Shown here in pieces: positions 16,142 to 24,924 of a stretch of DNA of 52,392 nt (positions within the stretch are counted from its first letter, which is position 1; each line of letters opens with the position of its first letter). The DNA lies in assembly GCA_013360875.1 (NCBI GenBank), contig JABWAU010000010.1, forward strand, positions 1-52,392. Reading direction: 5' to 3'. The notes under the pieces were generated by a model. The model saw nothing but the letters and a program-made list of their open reading frames with translations. It was not told the DNA's origin and made no database searches. The position numbers were made by a program, and so were the translations under genes. The DNA is from Anaerolineales bacterium. Lineage in GTDB: Bacteria; Chloroflexota; Anaerolineae; Anaerolineales; Villigracilaceae.

Positions 16142-17704
16142 TTAAGGCGCCCCCCGGATGAAGATGGAAATGAAAAGCACGAGGAAGAGAAGGGTCCACA
16201 TAATCCCGCTTTCGCCTTCCAGCACGTTCGAAAAGGCATGAATGACTCTTCTCGCTGCGCGATACAACTCCCAGGTCGTTTGGTAGATGGCGTCCAGCCA
16301 GTCCGGGTCGGCGGAGCGTACCCAATGGGCGCGGACCGGGCTGAGGAGGCGCACGCGGCGGGAAAGCCAAATCAAGCCAAATGCCAGGATGGAGGCGGCG
16401 AGCGCGGCGATCCAGTTGCCGATCTGTAACGCCCCGTCCCAATCGGAGAAGCCCAGGAGCAAAATCGTCAACAAAACGATATACACCCCGAACGGATACA
16501 CGTTCTTTGCCCAGATGGGCTGATTTTCGAACGTTGCGCGCGCGGAGGAACGCCGGCACATGCGGATATACCCCGCAAGCAGGGCGGCTTGCGCGAAGAC
16601 CAGGAACGGCATCGCATACCAAAACCCTCCGCGTTCGCTGACCCAGCCTGTGGCGGTAAGCGAAAACGGCAGAGCGGAAATCCCCCACGCGCCGACGAGC
16701 AACGCCTTATCCATCCAACGGCTTTCGGCGGAAGCGATGAAAAGCGCGCCGCCGGAAAGCATGAGCGCGCAACTCCACGCGGCGGCGCCGGCCGCGTTGC
16801 CCCGCAACGCCGAAGCGACCGCCAGCGCGCCCATGCCGATCATCCAAAAGGGACGCCCGCTTAATTCGTCGGGCGAACGGAGCCACGTCCACGCGCCGTA
16901 CAGCGCGGCGAAGGTCACGAAGATCGTCAGGTAGGGCGTGATCGGCGATTCGACTCCGCCGAACGGAATGCGCGCGAGCAGGATCAAGCTCGACCCTGCC
17001 GAGACCGTCCGCAGGGCGGTGCCGAATCCCTGGCGGAAGGACACCTCGCTTGCGTACGGCAAGTGAAGCGGCAATACGCCGAGGCGGAACGCGGAAGCCG
17101 TCACCAGAAACAAACCCGCGCGCGGCGGCGCGGAAGGAAAATCGAAAACAGAGCCTTCTGATGCGCTAACCATGCTCGCCCAAAGCAGGATCAGGATCCC
17201 CGTCACGCGCGAAGCGAACGAGAGAACCACGCGTTCGCTCAACTTTGGGTGTTCCACGAAACGGATTTGCGCGATCATCTCCGCAAGGTCAATCGCCGCC
17301 CAAAGCAGGACGAGTGTCAGGGGGTTGTCCGCAGTCACCGCAAGGACGCCCAACGCGCCCAGGATCAACACGCCGGTCCAACTGAGCGGGGTGGGAAAGT
17401 TCTCGCGCGCCACAGCCGTAACGATCACCCCCAGACAAACCGTCACGATGCTGAGCGCGAACGCCCAGGCGGTTCCATCCGCAATGAACAGCGGCGACTG
17501 CCTGAAAATGCTTTCGGGTTTCCAGAGGGGGAGTTGCGTGACGGCGGGCAAATTCGCCTGCCAGACGAACACGCTGATCCAGGCGGTCAGCGCGCCGCCC
17601 GCAGCCGTCAGCCACGCGAAGCGGAAATCCGGCGCCGCGAACCGCAGGACCAGCAGAACCAGAGCCGTAAAGAGCAGAATGCCGACTGTGATAAAAATGA
17701 ACAT
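16142..17704 (-). CDS. NuoL/NuoM-like membrane subunit (highly divergent)
   Basis: A 520-aa protein with about 14 helices, the first gene of the trio. Similarity to NuoL-type subunits is seen in the general hydropathy and in the FRLGVLPLHLPYASE segment, which lines up with K..PLHTWLPDAM. The helix-7 Lys is Arg here. The helix-5 WE motif reads LLWAAIDLAEM, so the expected Glu has become Ala. HAATMV is replaced by RTVSAGS. The C-terminus ends in a lone membrane helix after an amphipathic segment (DAIYQTTWELYRAARRVIHA), as in NuoL-type proteins with a lateral helix. No catalytic complex I or hydrogenase subunits are nearby. Confidence 0.7.
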   Translation of the reverse strand: MFIFITVGILLFTALVLLVLRFAAPDFRFAWLTAAGGALTAWISVFVWQANLPAVTQLPLWKPESIFRQSPLFIADGTAWAFALSIVTVCLGVIVTAVARENFPTPLSWTGVLILGALGVLAVTADNPLTLVLLWAAIDLAEMIAQIRFVEHPKLSERVVLSFASRVTGILILLWASMVSASEGSVFDFPSAPPRAGLFLVTASAFRLGVLPLHLPYASEVSFRQGFGTALRTVSAGSSLILLARIPFGGVESPITPYLTIFVTFAALYGAWTWLRSPDELSGRPFWMIGMGALAVASALRGNAAGAAAWSCALMLSGGALFIASAESRWMDKALLVGAWGISALPFSLTATGWVSERGGFWYAMPFLVFAQAALLAGYIRMCRRSSARATFENQPIWAKNVYPFGVYIVLLTILLLGFSDWDGALQIGNWIAALAASILAFGLIWLSRRVRLLSPVRAHWVRSADPDWLDAIYQTTWELYRAARRVIHAFSNVLEGESGIMWTLLFLVLFISIFIRGAP

Positions 17705-17769
17705 GCAGGCGTAATTTTATCCTATCGGACTGCTTCGCGTGTCGGCGCTTCGCAGGCTCAGCGCGCGGT

Positions 17770-17798
17770 TTGCCCCGCCCGCTCGATTGTTGTACAAT
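17770..17798 (+). promoter_or_regulatory. Promoter of the DUF3048 lipoprotein gene (leaderless type)
   Basis: TTGCCC (17770-17775), 17-bp spacer, TACAAT (17793-17798). The ATG at 17806 is only 8 nt after the -10 box, so transcription should start at or next to the start codon. Confidence 0.65.
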
Positions 17799-17805
17799 TC
17801 ATCCC

Positions 17806-19050
17806 ATGCGATTGACCCTCACCGCGCTCGTCTGCGTTTCCATCCTTCTTTCGGGATGCGCCCCAAATGCGGACAGCGTCTCCGCCATCGGAATTCCCTC
17901 CCCAACTCCTTTTCAACCTGGATCGGAAAACGCCTCGGACTCACTTTATGCTGGCGCGGCGCCGACGCCCTTATCCCTGCCGACAGTTTCCCTGCCGACC
18001 TCCGTCCCAACCGAAACGCCCATCCAACCGGCGATGATCCTCCCCCCAACAGCGACCGTCCCACCCGTCCTCAACCCGTTGACCGGGCTTCCGCAAGCCG
18101 AGGCTTCATTGCTCGAACGCAGACCGATGGCGATCAAGGTCGCGAACTATCCGCGTTACATCCGTCCGCAATCGGGTCTGACGCTCGCAGACCAGGTCTT
18201 CGAATACTACATCGAAGGCGGTCTGACGCGTTTCATCGCCATCTTCTACGGCAACGACTCCGAGTGGGTGGGACCCGTCCGTTCGGGCAGGTTCTTCGAC
18301 GAGCACATCGCGCGCATGTACCAGGCGTTTCTCGTTTTCAAGTTTGCAGACAAGCGCGTGCTCGAATACTTCAAGACGACGGACATCGCAGAGTTCCTCG
18401 TTGTGCCGACCTCCGGCTCCTGCCCGCCCTACCGGTTGATGTCAACTCGCGATATCGAAGCGTACAACAATAACTATTTCAACACCGTGTTGTGGGGCGA
18501 GTGCGTGCTGAAGAACCACCTGCCGGACGATCCGCCTCACCTGCGCGGAAATTTCAGCGACGAAACCCCAGCCTTTGCGGGATTGGAGGGGAGGCGGGTT
18601 TATACCTATTACTCCGACTATTCATACAACTATTGGGAATACATCCCCGATTCCCATGAATACGTGCGCTATCAAGAAAAGAGCGACAAGCACAACGGCA
18701 GGGAGGAATCGTACGCGCCTTTGCAGGATAACGTCACGGGGCAGCACGTCCACGCTTCGAACGTGGTCGTGCTGTTCGCCTATCACGAATTCGCCAACCC
18801 GTTCCAGGAGGACGACGAGGTCTATCACATTGACCTGACCGGCTCCGGCGAGGCGTACGTCTTCAGAGATGGGATGGGGTTTCCCGCAAAGTGGAACCGC
18901 CTGTCGAAGGACCAGCCCCTCCTACTGACCACGACCGCCGGGATACCGATTCCCCTTCATCCTGGCATTACGTTCTACGAAGTGATCGGCGCGAACTCCT
19001 ACGCCTCGCAGGGAGAAGGCGAATGGTTCTTCCATCACACCACCCCGTAA
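17806..19050 (+). CDS. DUF3048 lipoprotein (YerB-like)
   Basis: A 414-aa exported lipoprotein. The signal peptide MRLTLTALVCVSILLSGC ends in a lipobox, with Cys18 as the lipidation site. A Pro/Thr-rich linker (residues 25-85) leads to the N-terminal DUF3048 domain. Its hallmark residues are NPLTGLP, RRPMAIKVANYPRYIRPQSG, ADQVFEYYIEGGLTRFIAIF and GPVRSGRFFD. The C-terminal domain includes HASNVVVLFAYHEF and GEAYVFRDGMGFPAKWNR. The family's biochemical role is unknown; B. subtilis YerB is a related lipoprotein. The ATG at 17806 gives a correct signal peptide. It is a single gene with its own promoter and a strong terminator. Confidence 0.9.
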   Translation: MRLTLTALVCVSILLSGCAPNADSVSAIGIPSPTPFQPGSENASDSLYAGAAPTPLSLPTVSLPTSVPTETPIQPAMILPPTATVPPVLNPLTGLPQAEASLLERRPMAIKVANYPRYIRPQSGLTLADQVFEYYIEGGLTRFIAIFYGNDSEWVGPVRSGRFFDEHIARMYQAFLVFKFADKRVLEYFKTTDIAEFLVVPTSGSCPPYRLMSTRDIEAYNNNYFNTVLWGECVLKNHLPDDPPHLRGNFSDETPAFAGLEGRRVYTYYSDYSYNYWEYIPDSHEYVRYQEKSDKHNGREESYAPLQDNVTGQHVHASNVVVLFAYHEFANPFQEDDEVYHIDLTGSGEAYVFRDGMGFPAKWNRLSKDQPLLLTTTAGIPIPLHPGITFYEVIGANSYASQGEGEWFFHHTTP

Positions 19051-19100
19051 CATGGGACCTGTTACGCGAAATTTATTCCACATTCGCCGATTTGCCCAAG

Positions 19101-19131
19101 ACGCGTTACGAAAACAGCGTAACGCGTTTTT
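19101..19131 (+). terminator. Intrinsic terminator of the DUF3048 gene
   Basis: 10-bp perfect stem ACGCGTTACG/CGTAACGCGT (19101-19110 with 19118-19127), 7-nt loop, T-run to 19131. Confidence 0.92.
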
Positions 19132-19173
19132 CAATTCGCAACCCAAAGAGCAAAGATGAGATAAAATACCTCC

Positions 19174-19698
19174 ATGATCCTCGACCCCACCTTCGTCAGC
19201 AATCTGCTTCTCGTATTGACCGGCTTCGGCGGCGCGTTCCTTGCCGCGCTGTGGGTCTCGCTCATTGTGTGGACGTATCGCGACATCCGCACGCGCGCCC
19301 GCGACCCGCTCGCGCAAACGCTCGCGACGTTGCTGGTCGCTGTGTTGACTTTGCCCGGCATTCTGGTTTATCTCATCCTGCGTCCCCCGCGAACTCTCGA
19401 AGAGGATTACCAGAAGACGCTCGAGGAGGAGGCATTACTCCAGGCATTGGAAGACCTTCCGCTTTGTCCCGGCTGTGAACGCCGCGTCAAGGACGACTGG
19501 CAGGTCTGCCCGAACTGTCACACCAGGTTGAAGAAGAACTGCGAGAACTGCGACCGACTGATGGAACTGCCGTGGAACATCTGTCCCTATTGCGGGACCC
19601 CCGCCGCAGGCGCGAAACGCGACTCCGCCACCAGCGTGGATGAGGCGTTACGCGGTTTGAGGATGGAAGAGGAGGAGGGGGAAGCGGAGGTGGAGTAG
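19174..19698 (+). CDS. Membrane protein with double zinc ribbon
   Basis: A 174-aa protein with two N-terminal transmembrane helices (about residues 9-32 and 46-68) and a cytosolic linker. Two zinc ribbons follow: CPGC/CPNC (about 97-115) and CENC/CPYC (about 124-145), similar to DZANK-type domains. The C-terminus is acidic. Such proteins are common in Chloroflexota and are probably regulatory or scaffolding; no enzymatic motif is seen. A TAAAAT box (19162-19167) lies 6 nt before the ATG and there is no ribosome-binding site, which suggests a leaderless mRNA. It is separated from the DUF3048 gene by that gene's terminator. Confidence 0.8.
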   Translation: MILDPTFVSNLLLVLTGFGGAFLAALWVSLIVWTYRDIRTRARDPLAQTLATLLVAVLTLPGILVYLILRPPRTLEEDYQKTLEEEALLQALEDLPLCPGCERRVKDDWQVCPNCHTRLKKNCENCDRLMELPWNICPYCGTPAAGAKRDSATSVDEALRGLRMEEEEGEAEVE

Positions 19699-19800
19699 CC
19701 ATGCCCGCCGATACCTTCCACCCTTAAGACGCCGTCAATAATCTGCACTTGCGTTTGCTGACGCGAGGCTCAAGTCCAGCCTTGGTTTCCATTACTAACA

Positions 19801-19918
19801 TTACAGCGCAAGGTTGGGCGGACGTTACACTTGCCCTGGCGGGCAAGCGCCAGGGGAGAACGTCTGCCTACGCCGAAGCGTAAGAGACGCTCTCTAGCGT
19901 CGGACTTTGCGCTGTAAT
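19801..19918. repeat. Palindromic element with 50-bp core, copy 1
   Basis: Ends TTACAGCGCAA and TTGCGCTGTAA are perfect inverse complements. The inner core (about 19822-19873) contains CTTGCCCTGGCGGGCAAG-type nested hairpins. Its reverse complement matches the core at 34590-34640 with few mismatches. It occupies the middle of the 577-bp gap between the zinc-ribbon gene and pnp. Confidence 0.75.
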
Positions 19919-20189
19919 ACTAAAATCATCTGTAAAATAGGGTGTGGAATTTTCTGCTAATGCCAAAAGCGGGTCTGCAAAGATCTGGGCTGGATGTGGC
20001 GTGGCGGTAGCCGTGAGTATGACGGTTATGGTGGCTGAACCGCACTAAAACCGCCCAGAGGCAAAAGTCAATAAACCCTGGCAATCCCCCGCCCGTGTAC
20101 CAGGTCTCTTCTGCGCCCGCGCTGAAGGAAAAAACGGACGAAGCCTCTTCCGCGCTCCGTCCGTACACTTCCTCTTTTTCACTTCTCAC
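19910..20189 (-). pseudogene. Possible remnant of a secreted or membrane-anchored protein gene
   Basis: On the minus strand, 20189-20042 reads as a plausible N-terminus ending in a hydrophobic stretch (FIDFCLWAVLV). After a frame change at about 20041 the 44 codons to 19910 read SATITVILTATATPHPAQIF and then AENSTPYFTDDFSITA. The Thr/Ala/Pro linker followed by a Y-F-T-D-D-F-S motif is typical of the start of extracytoplasmic proteins in Anaerolineae. The frame then runs into repeat copy 1 and stops within it. I read this as a gene fragment cut by the repeat and frameshifted. It could be chance; the N-terminal part is not recognisable. Confidence 0.3.
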
Positions 20190-20275
20190 CCTTCGACTCG
20201 CTCAGGGCAGGTTTTCTACTTTCCACTCCCCACTTTTCCCTTTCACTTCTTGCTTTTTACTTCCCACCTTTCCAT
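20190..20275. other. Pyrimidine-rich stretch downstream of pnp
   Basis: About 85 bp of C/T-rich sequence on the plus strand just beyond the pnp stop, containing one short CCCTTCGACTCGCTCAGGGC hairpin of a type also present at about 22757-22787. No gene is seen. Confidence 0.4.
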
Positions 20276-22519
20276 TCATCGCCTATCCCGCCCTCCACGC
20301 CGATCCCCATCGCGCCCGCCGCGACGATCGCCTCCGCGTCCGCCCCCGGGACGCCCGCCCCCGCCGCTTCGACGCGGACTATCCTTCTCGCGGGCTTCCT
20401 CGGCGGTCCAGCCTTCCAGCACTGCCTGGCGCGAGAGGCGTATCTTGCCCTGCGGGTCAATGTCGGTCACCATTACAGTGACCTCTTCGCCCATGCGGAC
20501 AACGTCTTCCACCTTGTTCACGCGCTCCGAATCGAGCTGCGAGATGTGAACCATGCCGTCCACGCCGGGCAGGATTTCGACGAACGCCCCAAAGTCTGTG
20601 ATGCGCACCACCCTGCCGGTATAAATGTTGCCGATCACCGCGTTCTCTCCCAGCGACTCGATGCGTTCCTGCGCGACCTTCGCGCCGGCGCTGTCGGTCG
20701 AAGCGATGTACACGGTGCCGTCCTCCTCGATGTCAATCTTCGTGCCTGTCTCCTCCTGCAGGGCGCGGATGTTCTTCCCGCCGGGACCGATCAGCGCGCC
20801 AATCTTGTCCACGGGGATCTTCACAGTGATGATGCGCGGCGCATGATCCTTGATCTGCGGGCGCGGCGCGGGCAACGTCTCGAGCATCTTCTCCATGATG
20901 TGCATGCGCGCCACGCGTGCCTGCTCGAGCGCCTCCTTCATCATCTGCGCGCTCAAGCCGCTGATCTTGATGTCCATTTGTAGGGCGGTGATTCCCTTTG
21001 CCGTGCCAGCCACCTTGAAGTCCATGTCGCCGAGATGGTCTTCGGTTCCCTGAATGTCGGTCAGGATTTTATAACGTCCTTCGGCGTCTGTGATGAGTCC
21101 CATTGCCACGCCGGAGACCGGGGCTTTGATCGGGACGCCGGCATCCATCAACGCCAGTGTCGAACCGCAGACCGATCCCATTGACGTGGAACCGTTGGAG
21201 GATAGCGCCTCGGACACAACCCGGATCGCGTACGGGAACGACTCTTCGTTCGGGATGACCGGTTCCAGCGCGCGCTCTGCCAACGCTCCATGCCCGACCT
21301 CGCGCCTGCTCTGCCCACGAAGAGGCTTGACCTCGCCCGTGCTGAACGGTGGGAAGTTGTAGTGGTGCATGTATCGTTTCGTATCGTTCGGGGATAAGTT
21401 ATCCAGTTCCTGTGCCTCGCCCAGTGTGCCGAGCGTGACGAACGACAAGATCTGCGTTTCGCCGCGCGTGAACAGAGCGCTCCCATGCGCGCGGGGCGAG
21501 ACGTTCACCTCGCACCAGATCGGGCGCACTTCGGTTGGCGTGCGACCGTCGGGACGTTTGCCCATGCTCAAAATGCGTTCGCGCACGACTGCCTGCTCCG
21601 CCAGTTCGAACGCTTCGCGGAACATGTTGATCGGGATGTAATCTTCGGGGTTCGCGCCTTCCGGCACAGCGCATAACTCCGCTTCGGCTTGTTCCTTGAT
21701 CGTCGTCATGCCGGTATAGAATTCATTTTTTGAAAGCGGTTTGTCGAGCAGTTCGTTCATCGCTCCGCTGACGCGCTCGAAGACCTTCTTCTTGATCTCC
21801 TCGCTGGGCAGGAACAGTTCCACTTCCCGTTTTGGTTTGCCGACCTCTTGCGCCATTTGCAGTTGCAGTTCGATCAACGGCTGAAGGGACTTGTGTCCCA
21901 GTTCGAGCGCCTCCACCATCACGTCTTCGGAGATTTCATCCGCGCCGCATTCGACCATGAGAATGGCGTCTTTGGTGCCGGCAATTCTCAGGTCCAGGTC
22001 TGAAGCGTTCATTTGAGCGAAGGTCGGGTTGATGACGAATTCACCGTCCACGCGCCCAACACGCACCGCGGCGATGGGTCCGTTCCAGGGAATGTCCGAG
22101 ATCAGGATCGCGGCGGAGGCGGCGTTGATGGCGAGAATGTCCAGCGGATTGACGCCATCGGACGAATGGGAATAAACGATAACCTGCACCTCGTTCCGCA
22201 TTCCATCCTGGAACAGCGGGCGGATGGGGCGGTCGGTGAGTCGGGCGGTGAGAATGGATTCGGTGGAGGCTCTGCCCTCCCGTCGGAAGAACGAGCCGGG
22301 GATCTTTCCGCCTGCGTACAGCCTTTCCTCATAATCCACGCTGAGCGGGAAGAAGTCAATGCCTTCGCGCACGCCGCCCATGGTGGCGCTGGCAAAGACA
22401 ATGGCTTCGCTTGTGCCGAAGGTCACCGCGCCTCCCGCCTGGCCGGCGAGTTTGCCGGTCTCGAACGTGTAGGTTTGAGTCCCAACGGTCGTTGAAAACT
22501 TTTTTGATTCGGGTTTCAT
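20276..22519 (-). CDS. pnp: Polyribonucleotide nucleotidyltransferase (PNPase)
   Basis: A 747-aa phosphorolytic 3'-5' exoribonuclease, a core component of RNA turnover. It has two RNase PH-like domains (about 10-145 and 325-550, with [20 protein letters not shown] and the second-domain GRRD-like MGKRPDGR). A KH domain follows ([20 protein letters not shown], about 575-635), then an S1 domain ([20 protein letters not shown], about 640-710). The last 25 residues are an RGG-type Gly/Arg tail. AGGAG lies 4-5 nt before the ATG. It follows rpsO, as in many bacteria, but a palindromic repeat and a hairpin separate the two genes. Confidence 0.98.
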   Translation of the reverse strand: MKPESKKFSTTVGTQTYTFETGKLAGQAGGAVTFGTSEAIVFASATMGGVREGIDFFPLSVDYEERLYAGGKIPGSFFRREGRASTESILTARLTDRPIRPLFQDGMRNEVQVIVYSHSSDGVNPLDILAINAASAAILISDIPWNGPIAAVRVGRVDGEFVINPTFAQMNASDLDLRIAGTKDAILMVECGADEISEDVMVEALELGHKSLQPLIELQLQMAQEVGKPKREVELFLPSEEIKKKVFERVSGAMNELLDKPLSKNEFYTGMTTIKEQAEAELCAVPEGANPEDYIPINMFREAFELAEQAVVRERILSMGKRPDGRTPTEVRPIWCEVNVSPRAHGSALFTRGETQILSFVTLGTLGEAQELDNLSPNDTKRYMHHYNFPPFSTGEVKPLRGQSRREVGHGALAERALEPVIPNEESFPYAIRVVSEALSSNGSTSMGSVCGSTLALMDAGVPIKAPVSGVAMGLITDAEGRYKILTDIQGTEDHLGDMDFKVAGTAKGITALQMDIKISGLSAQMMKEALEQARVARMHIMEKMLETLPAPRPQIKDHAPRIITVKIPVDKIGALIGPGGKNIRALQEETGTKIDIEEDGTVYIASTDSAGAKVAQERIESLGENAVIGNIYTGRVVRITDFGAFVEILPGVDGMVHISQLDSERVNKVEDVVRMGEEVTVMVTDIDPQGKIRLSRQAVLEGWTAEEAREKDSPRRSGGGGRPGGGRGGDRRGGRDGDRRGGRDRR

Positions 22520-22553
22520 TTTGTCTCCTGTGACTGGCTACATCAATCTGTTC

Positions 22554-22621
22554 ACCGCGAAGACGCGAAGAGCGCAAAGATTCTTTTCTAGATCTTCACG
22601 TCCTTGGCGTTCTTCGCTGTG
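22554..22621. repeat. Palindromic repeat, CCGCGAAG family, pnp-rpsO gap
   Basis: Begins CACCGCGAAGACGCGAAG and ends GGCGTTCTTCGCTGTGGG. The arms face each other around TTCTTTTCTAGATC. Related copies lie at 29654 and 41566. Confidence 0.7.
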
Positions 22622-22740
22622 GGATTTGGTCCGATCAATGTAAGCCCTAAATTTGGTTTCCGCCTCGAGTCAGGGACTGAAGAGTGTGAATGACGAGGGC
22701 GTCATTCGCGCTATTCAATTCCTGACGGCGGATTTGAATA

Positions 22741-22800
22741 GACCCTAAAGGCTTGCCCTGAGTGCTTCGCAATCGAAGGGTCTCATCAGCCTTTAGGGTC
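22741..22800 (-). terminator. Long hairpin downstream of rpsO
   Basis: Outer arms GACCCTAAAGGCT and AGCCTTTAGGGTC (13 bp, perfect) enclose a second hairpin with CCCTTCGA/GCTCAGGGC character. On the minus strand it lies 12 nt after the rpsO stop. There is only a short T-containing tail, so it may terminate, attenuate or serve as an RNA processing site between rpsO and pnp. Confidence 0.5.
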
Positions 22801-22812
22801 TATCTACCTACA

Positions 22813-23085
22813 TTACTTGTGGCGCAGGTTCAAACTCTCGGTCACAGCCAGGTACCGCTTGTAATCCGATTTTCGCAGGTACGCCAACATGCGGCGGCGC
22901 TGTCCCACGAGTTTGAGAAGCCCGCGGCGGCAGGACTCATCCTTTTTGTTGGCGCGCAGATGATCGGTCAACTGCTGGATGCGCCCCGTCAGGATGGCGA
23001 TCTGGACTTCAGGGGAGCCGGTATCGCTGTCGTGGCGGTGGTACTTCGTGATGAGCCCTGTCTTGACTTCTTTTTGCAAGGGCAT
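22813..23085 (-). CDS. rpsO: 30S ribosomal protein S15
   Basis: A 90-aa protein (family norm 89) that binds 16S rRNA early in 30S assembly. Conserved stretches are [26 protein letters not shown] and [20 protein letters not shown]. The ATG at 23085 is chosen because AAGGAAA is upstream and the conserved N-terminus begins there; the longer open frame to 23163 is the leader. A TGG-TATAAT promoter lies about 100 bp upstream. rpsO and pnp are adjacent on the same strand as in most bacteria. Confidence 0.97.
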   Translation of the reverse strand: MPLQKEVKTGLITKYHRHDSDTGSPEVQIAILTGRIQQLTDHLRANKKDESCRRGLLKLVGQRRRMLAYLRKSDYKRYLAVTESLNLRHK

Positions 23086-23187
23086 GACGTTTGCTTTCCT
23101 TTCTATAAACTGGGGCAGTGTTGTCCGCCCCGTGCAGGTCTCCATACCGACAGCCGAAACCATCGGCAGGACCAGTCACGGGCGAAG
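23086..23187 (-). promoter_or_regulatory. rpsO: rpsO 5' leader with two hairpins
   Basis: About 100 nt of untranslated leader between the promoter and the rpsO ATG. It contains GCCGA/TCGGC and GGGGC/GCCCC stem-loops before the ribosome-binding site. In several bacteria S15 represses its own synthesis by binding such leaders, so this is a candidate autoregulatory element by analogy only. Confidence 0.35.
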
Positions 23188-23196
23188 ATTATACCA
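23188..23196 (-). promoter_or_regulatory. Extended -10 promoter of rpsO
   Basis: Minus strand TGGTATAAT, a perfect -10 box with the TGn extension. No good -35 hexamer is visible. Confidence 0.6.
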
Positions 23197-23306
23197 GAAT
23201 TTGCGCCCCCTCCCCGGCGCCCTTCCCTGGGAGCGTGTTTGTGTGCAAGCAAACCATGTCAGGTACCCTGCTCTCTGCGCCGTCCCTGGCACAAGATCTC
23301 CCTCGC

Positions 23307-23329
23307 AAAACGCCGCCGGGGACGGCGGC
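23307..23329 (-). terminator. Terminator between the beta-propeller lipoprotein gene and rpsO
   Basis: Minus strand GCCGCC, a GTCCCC loop, GGCGGC, then G and four Ts. The rest of the 23197-23423 gap shows no gene. Confidence 0.65.
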
Positions 23330-23423
23330 TTGAGCATAACCGCTGACAACTTTTGCATGCACACTGCAAACTCAAAAGGGCTGTCGCCTCACCTTGCACG
23401 GGGGCTGGGGAGGAGGTATTGCA

Positions 23424-24860
23424 TTACGGCGCGATCAACCAGGCTCCGTAACCGTCCGCCAGCCATTCTCCGAGCAACCCGCCTCCCGCTGAATATGCCG
23501 ACATTCGAGTCTGGGTGTTTTCGATTGTGACCGAGGAAAGCAACAAAGTCGTACCGTTCATTCGATGCGCGGGAACGAGAATGGCATTGTCGAAATGCCC
23601 CGTGATCCGAAGTGTCTTTGCATTCAGAATGTCGGTGGAGGGCGGTTCGTTCCAGTTGTGAAGGAGGAGAGAACTTCCATCCGCTGTGATCCAAAGACCG
23701 GTGGCGGAGATGTCGAATTTGACCCGTTCGGTTCCGTCGCTGGCATTAATCGCCTGCAAGCCGAGCGGGATCTGGGTCATTGTCCAATTGCCATTGGTGG
23801 ATTGTGTTGCTTGGTTTCTATATCCAATCGTGTAAATCGTCCCGCCATCCGGCGAAATGACCGCGCTGCGCGAGACGCCATTCGCCACTTTGGCATGAGC
23901 GACGCCGGTCGTCAGCAGGAAAATGCGTTCGAGCCAGGACAGTTTTGGTCGAATGTTCACAGCGCTTATGGAGCGAGAACCGAAATCAACCGTTGTGAGT
24001 TTATCTTCATCTGCGTGGACGATGTACAGGTTATCGCGGTCTGGCGCGAAGACCAGGCCCGGGTAAAGATAAACCGCGGCTTCCGGATTCTCGTGAAGGG
24101 CTGTTGTTCCGGCGGTTTCTTCATCGGCTGGATAGACGCCCTCGCGCACGCCCTCCAGTTCAGCCGACCAAAGCAGGTTCAGATCGCGCGCGTCGAACAA
24201 CGCCGCTTTTGCAAATCCGCTGGTCTGCTCGTTCGAGGTGAAACGGTTGACGATCACCTTGCCGTACGCCATCACCGCCGAACTGTCGGAGGTGAATTTG
24301 AGCCGCGAGATTTCAAAGCCCGGCGCAACTTGAGCAAGGACCCGGTTCCTTTCCACGTCAACGACCAGCAGGGCGCTCTTGCTGTCGTTGAGCCCGATTG
24401 CCACAGAGTTTCCATCCGGGCTGAAAGCCAGCCCGCCGGTCCAGCCTTTGCCGTCGAGCGGGAGGCTTGTTTTCTGCCAGGAGGTCAGGTCAATCTCGTG
24501 CATGGTAGGGTCGCCGGAATTGTCCGATTGGTAACCGACGACGAACAGCGTTTTTCCGTCGGGCGAGAAGGTGTAGTAATAGTTGACTCCGATCGAGATG
24601 GGATCGTAACCAGGAATGGGTCGTCCGCTTGAAGGCTCAACGGGCAGGATTTGATGGGTCCGGGTTTTGGCATCCCATAAAGCGGCGAGGACGCTCGTCT
24701 CATATTGCGGCGTATTGTCGTTTGATGCTGCTGTCGAAGACTCGGATGAGGGCAGGGTCGTTTCCGGGGACGTTGGAGCAGTTATCGGGGCGGGTCGAGA
24801 CGTCACGGGTGTGCAGGATGTCAACGCAAGAAGAAGGATCAGGGGTAATCGTATTTGCAT
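23424..24860 (-). CDS. Beta-propeller-like lipoprotein
   Basis: A 478-aa exported protein. The signal peptide MQIRLPLILLLALTSC ends in a lipobox (Cys16). A Ser/Thr/Pro linker (17-60) leads to a domain built of repeated blades with YTFSPDGKTLFVVGY, LAFSPDGNSVAIGL, LVFAPDRDNLYIVH and AVISPDGGTIYTIGY, the signature of WD40/YncE-like propellers. It is probably a surface binding or sensing protein; no catalytic motif is visible. The ATG at 24860 has AAAGGAG upstream and gives the correct signal peptide. It is monocistronic, with a terminator downstream and a decayed gene upstream on the other strand. Confidence 0.8.
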   Translation of the reverse strand: MQIRLPLILLLALTSCTPVTSRPAPITAPTSPETTLPSSESSTAASNDNTPQYETSVLAALWDAKTRTHQILPVEPSSGRPIPGYDPISIGVNYYYTFSPDGKTLFVVGYQSDNSGDPTMHEIDLTSWQKTSLPLDGKGWTGGLAFSPDGNSVAIGLNDSKSALLVVDVERNRVLAQVAPGFEISRLKFTSDSSAVMAYGKVIVNRFTSNEQTSGFAKAALFDARDLNLLWSAELEGVREGVYPADEETAGTTALHENPEAAVYLYPGLVFAPDRDNLYIVHADEDKLTTVDFGSRSISAVNIRPKLSWLERIFLLTTGVAHAKVANGVSRSAVISPDGGTIYTIGYRNQATQSTNGNWTMTQIPLGLQAINASDGTERVKFDISATGLWITADGSSLLLHNWNEPPSTDILNAKTLRITGHFDNAILVPAHRMNGTTLLLSSVTIENTQTRMSAYSAGGGLLGEWLADGYGAWLIAP

Positions 24861-24924
24861 AATTGTCTCCTTTGCTTTTACTTTATACACCGCAAAGGAG
24901 ACCCCGGTTCCCGCGTGAACGTAA

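Noticed and set aside
15546-16688. Open frame extending the NuoM/N-like gene upstream on the minus strand to a total of 846 codons.
   Set aside because: The upstream part is an out-of-phase reading of two real membrane protein genes and has an Arg/His/Pro-rich composition; the true start is ATG 15545, overlapping the preceding stop.
22741-22800. CTGATGAG...GAAG within the rpsO downstream hairpin resembles a hammerhead ribozyme core.
   Set aside because: The required stem II pairing and the GAAA/cleavage-site arrangement are not present; the centre is a dispersed CCCTTCGA...GCTCAGGGC hairpin.
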